Part shown: positions 15,442 through 26,300 of the stretch, one piece after another
Position numbering within the stretch: the first letter of the stretch is position 1
Layout of the letters: every line of letters begins with the position of its first letter
Origin: an uncultured Prevotellaceae bacterium
Lineage (GTDB): Bacteria > Bacteroidota > Bacteroidia > Bacteroidales > Bacteroidaceae
Assembly (NCBI GenBank): GCA_900314715.1
Contig: OMWI01000032.1
Coordinates: forward strand, 1 to 38,571
Length of the DNA stretch: 38,571 nucleotides
Direction of reading: 5' to 3'
Position numbers and translations under genes: made by a program
The notes under the pieces: model-generated
What the model was told of the DNA's origin: nothing
The model's input: only the letters and a program-made list of their open reading frames with translations
Databases searched by the model: none

Positions 15442-18400
15442 ATGAAACCAAAAAGTATGTATTTAATGCTGCTCCTCATGATAATGGGAGTAGTGGGAGT
15501 GAAAGCACAAGTTGCTGTCACGGTAGGTGAGCAAGTGACAGATGTCAACAATATCGTTAGCGGTAAGGCGTATCTGCTCAGATGGGATGCACTTACAGGA
15601 ACACCTTATGTCCTTGATACTGGCACAGATTATTATGGTATGGCTAACAATAATACTGCCACTCAAGCTGCCGTTTATTATCTCATCAGCGATGGTAACG
15701 GCGGTTTTAAGATAGAGAATGCCTATACTGGCATGTATTGGCCTACTCCAACATCAAATAGCCAAACAATGGCACCTACAACAGCAGCAAATGCCGGAAC
15801 ATGGACGATTGCTGCTAGTGGCACGGAAAACCGATTCACATTCACTTGCTCGGGCTACCATACAAATCGCAGTAGCAGTAAACTCGTTGCTCACACGAGC
15901 GATTCGCCTGTTAGCATCTACGAAGTCTCTGCTTCCAACCTTTCTACAAATGCATATTCCAACTTAGCTGGGATGGATGTCAATGTTAGTTCAACAGAGG
16001 CGGCAAATCTCGCGGAGGGTCAATGGTATGTAATGTTTGACCGAGGAGCTTATCACGGATATCTGTATGAGAACACATCCTCACACACTCTCTACAACAC
16101 AAATACTGTTCCCAATGGCTCCACATCTTTAACAGCAAAGTATTTGGTACGTTTGCTGAATGCTGGAAATGGCAAATACTATATACAGACGGGTTTTTGT
16201 AATTACTTTGGTAGTATTACTCAAAGCACCGCAGTTCCTGTTACATCAATTGCCTCCAATGCTATTACTATTGGAAAAATAGCCAATACTGATGGTCACT
16301 TTTATTTGCAATCAGCAACAGGAGTTGTGTTGGATGCTAATATAACATATTATGGCGATGCCACTGTAGTCGGTTATGGTACTACTGTTCCCACTTCTAC
16401 AGGCGGCAACAACGACTGGGCATTCTATCCTGTAGAATTAGTTGAATCGTGGGCTCCCACCACATCGGAGGTTTATACCATTAACAATACGAATGCTTAC
16501 CGTGGAGCACTTATCTATAATCCTGAGAATCCCAAGTATGTTTGGAGCAGTGGTAAGAGCGGTACATTTAATGCATCAAATGCCAATAGCCAGTGGGTAA
16601 TATATCCTGCTGGTACAGAAGGGCAATTCTATCTCTACAATGTTGGTGCCAACAAATTTGCCATTCCCACAGGCATAGCACAAAGTGCAAGCAACTCATG
16701 GGTGTTTAGCGACAATGCTGTGGCAGTAATCTTCGAGAACCAAAACGACGGAACAAAAAAGATTAAAATGGCCAACAATCCTGTTAGCGGCACGAATGCT
16801 GCTTATATGGCTGTCTCTAATGGCTATACTGGCCCAATTATTAACTATAATGATGAAGGTGGCAACTTCACCATTACGAAAGTGGAAGGCGATGCAAGTG
16901 CCGCAGTTAATGCTGCTGTTGCTAAGTTGGTGAAGAACCAGACTGCCTTAACTGGAGCAGTAACAGCAGATGACGGATGGTATGTGATTAGTATCAGAAC
17001 CACTAGCAATAGCACAGCTACCGCCTCTCCTGGCCGCTATATCTATCCTGGTACCACGAATCAGGCCAACTATCCGCTCACATTCACAGGTGGCGTAGAT
17101 GTGCAACCTTCTATCAGCGACGCTACGTTCTTTACGCGCTTTGTGAAGAACGGTACAGACTACAACTGGCAGATGACGAACGGACTGTATCTTGCAAATA
17201 TCAGCAACGTATTCCCCAAAGTTTCCACCGAGCCTGCTGCTGTTGAGCCCGGGTATAATAATGGTAATTACATCTATGCCAGTGGCAGATATGCCGACCC
17301 GTATGTGAGCAGCAACGGTGACTTCTTTATCGGTGAAACAGCTTCTTATCGCACGACGTGGAACATCTATCCCATCGACCTCGCTGCTGCCGGCCTCACG
17401 GCTTGGCAGGTTCTCTGCGACAACGCTCCCGAGACGGCAGAAATTATCTGCTCGCGCGGTGATGTCTGTGGCCTGACCGCTGTTTATAAGAACGGCTTCT
17501 TCTTCCTGCCGACGGGTGTGACGCCCGCGGAAAGCGACTTCACGCTGGATGGAGCCAGTGGAGTCACCATTGACGGTACTGCTCATACCATCACCTTTAC
17601 TTACGACCCGAACCTGGCCATCGTTGCCGACGGCGTGATTGTGGAGCAGGGCTGGCAGACGGCAGGCCGCGACAGCGAGGTGATGTTGCTGAAGGTCACG
17701 GCAAAGCCTTTCAAGGCAGCCGCCAACACAACACTTACCGTTAACCTCAAGGACGGCTCAGCTGCCAACATCTCCACCTTGAAACTCTACGAAGCCAACA
17801 ACAACTCACCTGAAATCTATTCCACAGGCGACGGTGCTCCGACGAAGACGGAGGTAGCTACGGCATCCATCTCCGGTTCAACCGCCACCTTCACTATCGG
17901 CAACCTCACTGCCGGCACGCACTACTACTGGATAGGTGCAACGGTGAACAGCACGGCAACCCTCGGCGCTGTTCTCGATGCTGCCGTGACGGGCATCTCC
18001 TACCAAGTGGCTGGCCAGACGGCACAGAACCTCGACCTGACCTCCGTCGGCGATCCTGCTGACCGTGGTGCCATGGTCTTCAACGTCCGCAGCTATCCCT
18101 TCCTGCCGCGCGACAACGGCAGCCGCGTCTATCGTATTCCCGCCATGATTGTGGCCGACGACGGCAGCATCGTGGTGGCCGCCGACAAGCGCTATGACAG
18201 GTATGACGATATAGGCAACAGCCACGTCATCGATATCGTGATTCGTCGTTCTACTGACGGCGGTAAGACTTGGAGTACTCCCGTCGTTATCGCTAAGGGC
18301 GAGAATACCACAGCCAATGGCGGCGAAGATAGTCGTTGCGGCTTCGGCGACCCCAGCCTCGTCAAGGGTAAGGACGGCAAGCTCTACTGCCTCTTTGCTG

Positions 18401-20352
18401 CTGGCAACGAAGGTTACTTCAAAGGGCAGAAAGGTATGTGCATGTCTGTCAGCACCGACAATGGTGTGACCTGGAGCAGCGGCGAGGGTAACCCGCCCGT
18501 TGACCTCTACAGGAGCGGTGCTATCAAAAACGTCTCCACCGTTGGTGAAGCAGGCTTTGGTCTCTACGACTACTTCGTGACTTCCGGCCGCGGTCTCTAT
18601 ATCCCCGAGGACGACATCCTGATGTACCTCATCCCGGCACAGACGATGACCAGTGCTACCGAGCACACTGGCGATTCACAAGACTACATCTTCTATTCAA
18701 GAGACGGTGGCGAGTCGTGGTACTTCAGCGAGACCCCCATGGTTCAGGGAGGCGACGAAGCCAAGATCATCCAGATGAACGATGGCTCGCTCTTCGGCTC
18801 CATCCGCAAGCAAAATCCACGCCGCTTCAACACCGCCACCTACACAAAGAACGACGATGGCAAGACGCTCAGTTTCAACTTTGGCAGGCAATGGGATAAC
18901 AGCCAGCTTTCCCAGACCCATCAGAACAACCAGGACATCTACTATTACCAGCGCGAAACAACTGAGGGCAAAACCGACGTCATCATCCACTCCATCACCA
19001 CAGGCAACCACGTCAACTTCAAGCTCTTCTACAGCACCGACCAGGGTTTGAACTGGACGGAGTTCCTGAACGTGCAGACGAAGGGCACGCGCTATGTGAC
19101 GATGGACAAGAATCCTACCAACGGCAGTCTCTACCTCTTCTTCGAGGACCAGTCGCTCAATAGTGCAGGCGGCTATACCGACTACAACCACTACGCACTG
19201 AACTTCCTCGAGATCACACGTGACCAGCTTGTGAGCCTCATCCCAGCTCTGGATGAATATAATTTGCCTGAATACCTAGAGTCGAAGGATGTGAAGATTG
19301 TCTATAGTTATACTGGCGAGGAAACTTACGGTTCATGGAGCGGCCTTACTTGGACTTCCAATGCTGCCAGCGGAGTTGCGGGTCTGAAGATGACGCTGAG
19401 TGACGGTTCTTATAATAGATTCTCTTCTTTGAACAGTCGCTACAATTTGGCATACCATCCTGATGCAGCCAATACAAACTCTACGCTGACGCTGACGGCT
19501 CCCGAGGGTTATGTCATCACAGGCTACTCAGTACAGACGGGTGTTTTTCAAGGTCAAACTTACACACTGACTCCTGAGAACGGAGTGGCAATTACGCCTG
19601 CCAACCTCGCCAATGGATACACTCCGCTTACGGTCTCTGGCTTGAATACAACTTCTACGACGATTACTATCACCACGACAGATGCTTCTAAGTGGCTGTC
19701 TTTGGCCAACTTCACTGTCACCCTCGTCAAGTCTCTTAAGCTTAATAAGGTTGGCGACAAGTCGTATGCAACACTCTACCTACCGGTTGATGTGCAGACA
19801 GATGCAGATACGAAGGCTTATTACATATCGAGCGTTGCCAATAATATTGCGGAACTTACTGAAGTGGACGATGGAATGATTCCCGCTTTCACTGCCGTTG
19901 TTCTTGTCAATGAAGAAGCATCTACCCAAACAACGCTCAAAGTGACAAGTGAACTGTCCCCAATTGTATCAGAGGAAGATAATTTGTTGAAGGGAACACT
20001 TGTTCCAATGCCTCTTGACTTGAGCGACGAGACAACAAATTACTCTCTTGGAGTAGTGAACGGTAATGTTGGATTCTATAAATATAAGAACAATGGATCT
20101 TCTACCATCACTCTCGGTGCTAATAAGGCTTATCTACAAATTCCTGTTCCTTCGAGCAATTCAGTTCGAGGATTCAAGTTTGCTTTCGCTGGTGATGAAT
20201 CCTTCGTAAGCGAAGATGGTGGATTCGTAGATGGTATCAATGAAGTACAAGCCATAGACGATAACGTAATTTATGACCTCAACGGTTTGCGTGTCAACAC
20301 GCTTCGCAAAGGTATCTACGTCGTGAATGGCAAGAAGGTTGTGGTTAAGTGA
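15442..20352 (+). CDS. Multidomain GH33 sialidase, T9SS-exported
   Basis: This 1636-aa protein starts with a signal peptide (to about residue 23, VKAQ). Three ricin/beta-trefoil-like modules follow (about 25-175, 175-485 and 485-655), then the BNR-associated N-terminal domain of neuraminidases (about 660-860) and a GH33 sialidase propeller (about 870-1270). The RIP motif is YRIP (897-900, Arg898 of the Arg triad). Asp boxes are STDGGKTW (937-944), STDNGVTW (1004-1011) and SRDGGESW (1086-1093). Glu1106 in GGDEAK and Arg1122 in GSIRK are probable active-site residues. The C-terminal part has a beta-sandwich and the Prevotella-type T9SS tail (IYDLNGLRVNTLRKGIYVV). It should cleave terminal sialic acid from host glycans at the surface. 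The GH20-GH33 gene follows 24 bp later. The segment coding the catalytic core is markedly more GC-rich than its flanks. Confidence 0.9.
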   Translation: MKPKSMYLMLLLMIMGVVGVKAQVAVTVGEQVTDVNNIVSGKAYLLRWDALTGTPYVLDTGTDYYGMANNNTATQAAVYYLISDGNGGFKIENAYTGMYWPTPTSNSQTMAPTTAANAGTWTIAASGTENRFTFTCSGYHTNRSSSKLVAHTSDSPVSIYEVSASNLSTNAYSNLAGMDVNVSSTEAANLAEGQWYVMFDRGAYHGYLYENTSSHTLYNTNTVPNGSTSLTAKYLVRLLNAGNGKYYIQTGFCNYFGSITQSTAVPVTSIASNAITIGKIANTDGHFYLQSATGVVLDANITYYGDATVVGYGTTVPTSTGGNNDWAFYPVELVESWAPTTSEVYTINNTNAYRGALIYNPENPKYVWSSGKSGTFNASNANSQWVIYPAGTEGQFYLYNVGANKFAIPTGIAQSASNSWVFSDNAVAVIFENQNDGTKKIKMANNPVSGTNAAYMAVSNGYTGPIINYNDEGGNFTITKVEGDASAAVNAAVAKLVKNQTALTGAVTADDGWYVISIRTTSNSTATASPGRYIYPGTTNQANYPLTFTGGVDVQPSISDATFFTRFVKNGTDYNWQMTNGLYLANISNVFPKVSTEPAAVEPGYNNGNYIYASGRYADPYVSSNGDFFIGETASYRTTWNIYPIDLAAAGLTAWQVLCDNAPETAEIICSRGDVCGLTAVYKNGFFFLPTGVTPAESDFTLDGASGVTIDGTAHTITFTYDPNLAIVADGVIVEQGWQTAGRDSEVMLLKVTAKPFKAAANTTLTVNLKDGSAANISTLKLYEANNNSPEIYSTGDGAPTKTEVATASISGSTATFTIGNLTAGTHYYWIGATVNSTATLGAVLDAAVTGISYQVAGQTAQNLDLTSVGDPADRGAMVFNVRSYPFLPRDNGSRVYRIPAMIVADDGSIVVAADKRYDRYDDIGNSHVIDIVIRRSTDGGKTWSTPVVIAKGENTTANGGEDSRCGFGDPSLVKGKDGKLYCLFAAGNEGYFKGQKGMCMSVSTDNGVTWSSGEGNPPVDLYRSGAIKNVSTVGEAGFGLYDYFVTSGRGLYIPEDDILMYLIPAQTMTSATEHTGDSQDYIFYSRDGGESWYFSETPMVQGGDEAKIIQMNDGSLFGSIRKQNPRRFNTATYTKNDDGKTLSFNFGRQWDNSQLSQTHQNNQDIYYYQRETTEGKTDVIIHSITTGNHVNFKLFYSTDQGLNWTEFLNVQTKGTRYVTMDKNPTNGSLYLFFEDQSLNSAGGYTDYNHYALNFLEITRDQLVSLIPALDEYNLPEYLESKDVKIVYSYTGEETYGSWSGLTWTSNAASGVAGLKMTLSDGSYNRFSSLNSRYNLAYHPDAANTNSTLTLTAPEGYVITGYSVQTGVFQGQTYTLTPENGVAITPANLANGYTPLTVSGLNTTSTTITITTTDASKWLSLANFTVTLVKSLKLNKVGDKSYATLYLPVDVQTDADTKAYYISSVANNIAELTEVDDGMIPAFTAVVLVNEEASTQTTLKVTSELSPIVSEEDNLLKGTLVPMPLDLSDETTNYSLGVVNGNVGFYKYKNNGSSTITLGANKAYLQIPVPSSNSVRGFKFAFAGDESFVSEDGGFVDGINEVQAIDDNVIYDLNGLRVNTLRKGIYVVNGKKVVVK

Positions 20353-20376
20353 GAGAAGAACTAATATTATAAAAAA

Positions 20377-23300
20377 ATGTATAGGCAATTATTGCTTGTT
20401 TGCATACTGTTCTTCACAAGCGTGAGTGGCATAAGAGCATCAGAGGCGACTTCGCTTCTGATGCCTAAGCCTCATCAACTGACGGAGAATGGAACAAGTT
20501 TTGACCTCAATCGTACGGTTAGTCTCACTGACCCCACGAGTTCAAGCCTATTGGCATCGTTGTTCACTACGGGCAATGGTTCGGCTACCGTGACGGTCAA
20601 CATTGTTGATGCTTCCACACTTGGCACCTTCGATTACACGTTGGCTGGCTTCGACAATGAGGGATATAAGCTTGTGGTCACGGATAATGCCATTACCATC
20701 ACCGCTGCTACCAAGACGGGGGTCATCCGTGCTGCACAGACGTTGATGCAGTTGAAAGCTGCCACTAACGGAGCCAGCATTCCTGGCGTGAACATCACAG
20801 ACTATCCCGCCTTTAAACTGCGTGGCTTCATGCATGACGTGGGCCGTTCCTTTATCTCATTCGATGAACTAAAGAAGGAGATTAACCTGCTCTCTCGCTT
20901 CAAGGTCAACGTCTTCCATTGGCACCTGACAGACAACCAAGGCTTCCGCTTTGAGTCGAAAGTTTATCCACAGCTCAACCAGGCCGCCAACATGACACGT
21001 TTCGCTGGCAACTATTACACACAGGCACAATGTACCGAGTTGGAGGCTTACGCAGCTGAACGCGGTGTCATTGTCATCCCTGAGATTGATATGCCTGGTC
21101 ACTCTACGGCCTTCACCAATGCAATGGGCTACACGATGAGTAGCACCCAAGGTAAAGAGGCGTTGAAGGTTTTGCTAAGAGAATTAGCTGATGCATTCCC
21201 ACTGGCACCTTACATCCACATGGGAGCCGACGAGGCTGGTACGACGGCAGAGTTTGTAAACGAAATGTCTCAGTACATTAAGGAAACATTAGGTCGAAAG
21301 TGCATTGTATGGAATCCTATTAGCGGTGTAACTATCAGTAAAAGCAACTTACCCTATATAGACATGACGGAGATGTGGAGTACCAGTGGTCGCAAGATCG
21401 ACGGTCTCCCGAACATTGATTGTCGTTATAACTACATCAATCACTTCGATGTCTTTGCTGACCTTGTGGGTATCTATAAGAGTAACGTTTATTATGCCCA
21501 ACAGGGAAGCAGTGAGGTAGCTGGTGCTATCACTGCAATCTGGAACGACCGTAAGACTCCCACAGAGACTGATATTATCAGTCAGAATGGTCTTTATGCC
21601 CATGCACTCGCTACGGCAGAGCGTGGTTGGTTGGGAGGTGGCAATGCCTACATCGAAGTGGGTGGTACCACATTGCCTAACAGTGGAAGTGAGTTCGAAG
21701 AGTTCTCCGACTGGGAGCGTCGCTTCCTGCACTACAAGGACACATGGCTTGCCAACGAACCTATTCCGTATGTCAAGCAGACTAACGTGAAGTGGCGTAT
21801 CACACAGCCCTTCCCCAACGGAGGTACAGCTTCAACAGTATTCCCGCCTGAAACGGCAACGGATGATGTGCTACCTGATCAGTTCACTTACAACGGTCAG
21901 ACCTATACGACAAGCATGGCAACAGGTGCAGGCATCTATCTGCGACATGTATGGGGAACCACTGTGCCAGCCTTCTTCTCTAATCCGACATTGAACACCA
22001 CCGCCTACGCTTGGACGTATGTGTATTCCCCAACAGCACAAACGGCGGGCGCACTCATCGAATTCCAGAATTATAGCCGTTCTGAGAACGACAAAGCTCC
22101 CGATACAGGTAATTGGGACCGCAAGGGCTCACGTATTTGGGTAAACGATAATGAGGTGGCTCCACCCACATGGACCAATAGCGGTGTGAATATCAATAGC
22201 GAAGTGGATTTGGGCAATGAGAACTTCCCTGCAAGAAATCCCATCAGTATCAACTTGCGTGAAGGATGGAACAAGATATTGTTGAAGCTACCATACGTCA
22301 ACGCCAGCAATATCCGACTTAACAAGTGGATGTTTACCTTTGTGCTTACAGATGCAAGTGGTCGACATGCCCTTGACAATATCACCTATTCGCCCATACA
22401 GAGTTTTGATGCCAATGCTGAAAACGTTGTAGCGAAGATTAGCGAAATCAAGACCTTCATCAATAGTGTGTGCAACGATAAGGTGGGATACTATTCTACA
22501 AGTGCAGCTGCTACGTTAAATGACAAGGTTGCAGAAGTGGAAGCCACACTACAAAGCACATTGACAGCGGCTGAGCGTGAGGCTCAAGTGGCTGAACTAC
22601 AGAGTGCTTTTGAGGCTTTCAAGAATAGTCTGTCATCACAGGTAATCAACCAACCTATTGCAACTACAATGGGTGAGACACACTATTACACTCTCTGCAC
22701 ACCCCTTCGTGGTTCACGCTATGCTACATCATCTAACGCTGGTGGAGAACTTGCCGGTGTAACCACTGTGACCGCAGCTTCGTGTTGGAAGTTTGTCAGT
22801 CGCACTGATAGTACATGGGACATGATCAATGCTCTCGACGGCTCGTTTGTCTCGCCAAATAGCGCTAACAATACTGTCCTCAAGACGCAAACTACACAAC
22901 CGACGGCAGGTTGGACTATCTCCAAAGCTGATGCTACGGGCTATGTTATCATTACCTCTGGCTCGTGCCAGTTCAACCAGACCAACATTGGTAGTTCTGC
23001 TATTTCTGGCGGTTACAAAGTCTATAACTGGGGCAGTGGCACGACTCTTACAGATACAGGCTGCAAGTACGTCATCGAAGAGATTGCCGAGGATGACATC
23101 CCGTTCCCCCTCTCAAGTGCTGCACTCGACGAACTGAACAACTATGACATCAACGTGTCATCGACAGCTGCTACCAGTCTCACCACGGGACAATGGTATG
23201 TCATGCGCAATGTTGGTCGCAATGGCTACTTGTATGAAAAGACTGGGGACCACAAACTTTACACTCAGGCTACAAAACCATCGGGCAATGCATCGAACAA

Positions 23301-26300
23301 TGCCCAGTCTCTCGTTCGCCTTGTTGATGATGGAAATGGCAAGTACTACTTGCAGACAGGTTTCGGCAACTATTTCAACACGCTCATCGATGGCAACGAC
23401 GGTAGTGGAGTTGGTGGCAACAATAACGGGACTACGTATCAGAAGAAAGCTGCCTACACCATCGGCAACATCTCCTCGGGGTATTTCTATCTGCAAGACA
23501 TTAACAATGTCATCATGGATGCCAACACTGTTGGTGGTACAGTGGCTGGATGGGGTACTACGATTCCTACCAGCAACAATTCCAATGCCTCTTGGCAGTT
23601 CTATTCTGTTACTTTGACAGAATCTATCGGTACTGCTTTCGAAGTGTACACCATCAACAATACGAACACCAGCCGTGGAGCCTTGATTTACAATCCATCG
23701 GCAAGCGAGAAGTGGGTATGGAGCAGTGGTAAGAGCGGAACATTCAATAGCACAGATGTAAATAGCCAGTGGGTGCTCTATCCGACTGGCAATGCAGGAG
23801 AATACTATCTTTATAATATTGGTGCCCAAAAATTTGCCATCCCCACTATGGGCGGTAGTTATAATGGATATAGTTGGATGTTCTCACATGATGCCGTTGC
23901 CGTGAAACTCAATGAGCAAAGCGATGGAACGTATAAGATTTTCACTTCTACCGGTAACATTTGCCTCTCTGTAAGCAACAATTACACTGGTCCTATTATC
24001 AACTACAACGACATAGGCGCACAGTTTACAATGACCAAGCTTTCTGGAATCACCGAGGCACAAAGCCAGGAGATAGAGGCAGCTGTTGGAAGACTGATTC
24101 ATAACAGTACACCATTGGCTGCAGTTCCCACAAGCGATGGTTGGTACGCCATTCGAATAAAAACGGGTGACCATGCTGACCGTTTTGTATATGCGCCAGA
24201 GAATGAAGTGGAATATCAAACAAATCGCAATTATCCTTTAACATTCAACATACCTCTCAACATTCGACCAGCACAAGATGACCCGTTCTTCTACACTCGT
24301 ATCGAGAAAACTAACAATGGGTATTCATGGATATTGCCTAATGGTAAATACTTGAGAAAGAACTCCAGCAACTACTTCCCGACAAGTACCTCTGAAGTCA
24401 TTAATAATGTCAATATTACCTATAGTGCCAATGGTATGCAGTTCGCTCATGGCGGATATAAAGCTGCGGCTTATCTGTTGAGTAATAAATACTTTATCGG
24501 TGAAACATCTGGCACGGGAGGGTATTTTGATGTTTATCCCATCAACCTCACTACAGCAGGTTTGACTGCTTGGCAGATGGTTTGCTCTGATGCCCCAGAG
24601 ACTCAAATTGTTTCTTGCACACGTAGTGATGTACATGGATTGACGAGTGTTTACAAAAACGGCTACATATTCCTGCCGAGCAATGTGACACCTAACAGTA
24701 CGGATTTCAACCTCGATGGAGCCACTGAGGTAGTAGTTGATGCCACGAATCATACAGTTACGTTCACTTACAACCCGAATCTTGCAATGGTTGAAGGAGG
24801 AGTTAATGTAGCACAAGGTTGGCAGACTGCAGGCAGAAACGGCGAGGTTATGTTGCTAAAAGTAACCGTTGCACCATTTAAGGCAGCTACCGACGTTACC
24901 ATGAATGTCAACCTCAAGGACGGCTCAGAAGCCAATATTTCTGCTCTGACGCTATACGAGGCTTCAACCAACTCACCTGAAATCTATTCAACAGGTAGCG
25001 GTGCTCCTACAAAGACTGTAATTGCCAATGCAAATATCTCTGGTTCAACAGCGACATTCAGTATTGAAAACCTCTCAGCTGGTACACATTATTATTGGAT
25101 TGGTGCAACAGTAAAGGGCGACGCTACACTTGGAGCCATTATTGATGCAGCGGTAAAAGGTATCACTTACACCTGTAATGACAATGTGACAAACCTCGAC
25201 CTCACAGCCGTAGGCGATCCTGCAGATAGAGGAGCAATGATATTCAATGCTCATTCTTATCCGTTCTTGCCACGCGACAACGGAAGTCGTGTCTATCGCA
25301 TCCCAGCTATGGTTGTTGCTGATGACGGTAGCATCATTGTTGCAGCCGACAAGCGTTATGAGAGCTACACCGATATCGGTGGCGGTCACGTCATCGACAT
25401 CGTGGTGCGTCGCTCTACCGATGGCGGTAAGACCTGGAGCGCCCCTATTACCATTGCTAAAGGCGTTGGTACTGTCGATAATAATAGGTGTGGTTATGGC
25501 GACCCGAGCCTCGTCAAGGGTAAGAATGGTAAACTCTACTGCCTCTTTGCTGCGGGCAATCTCGGTTACTTCTATGGTCAGAAGCATGTATGTATGTCCA
25601 CTAGTACGGACAATGGTGTAACGTGGAGCAGTAGCCAGAGTAACCCTCCCGTAGATCTTTACGCCACAGGCGCTATTCAGAACGCCACGGGAGTTGGTGC
25701 TGCTGGTGGCTACGGTCTCTATGACTACTTCGTCACTTCTGGTAAGGGTCTTTATACATCCGACGGCATACTGATGTACCTTATCCCAGCACAAACCCTG
25801 ACAGCCAATAACTATACCATCACCGACGGCACCTACTGGGGTGCTGCTTCGGATGACTATCTGTTCTATTCTACTGATGACGGTGCAACGTGGTATTTCA
25901 GTCCAACACCCATGATTATAGGAGGCGATGAAGCCAAAGTAATAGAGATGAACGACGGTTCGCTATTTGGTTCCATCCGCAAGGGAGGACCACGTCGCTT
26001 CAACACCGCCACCTATACCAAGAACAATGATGGAACGCTCAGTTTTACGTACGGTACACAATGGGATAATAACCAACTCCATCAGGATAGCCAGAACAAC
26101 CAGGACATCCTCTATTACCAACGTGAGACAGAGACAGGTAAGACCGATGTCATTATCCATTCTATGACTACAGGTCAGCACGCTAATCTGAAGCTTTATT
26201 ATAGTACAGACCAAGGTGCCAACTGGACAGAGTTTTTGAACGTACAAACAAAGGGTGCACGTTATGTTACTATGGAACGTAGTGGTACAGAGGGAAATCC

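Noticed and set aside
17878-18666. A 262-codon minus-strand ORF opposite the sialidase core
   Set aside because: It arises from the GC-rich codon usage of the sialidase. The protein shows no family motif, and the opposite strand encodes the RIP motif and Asp boxes.
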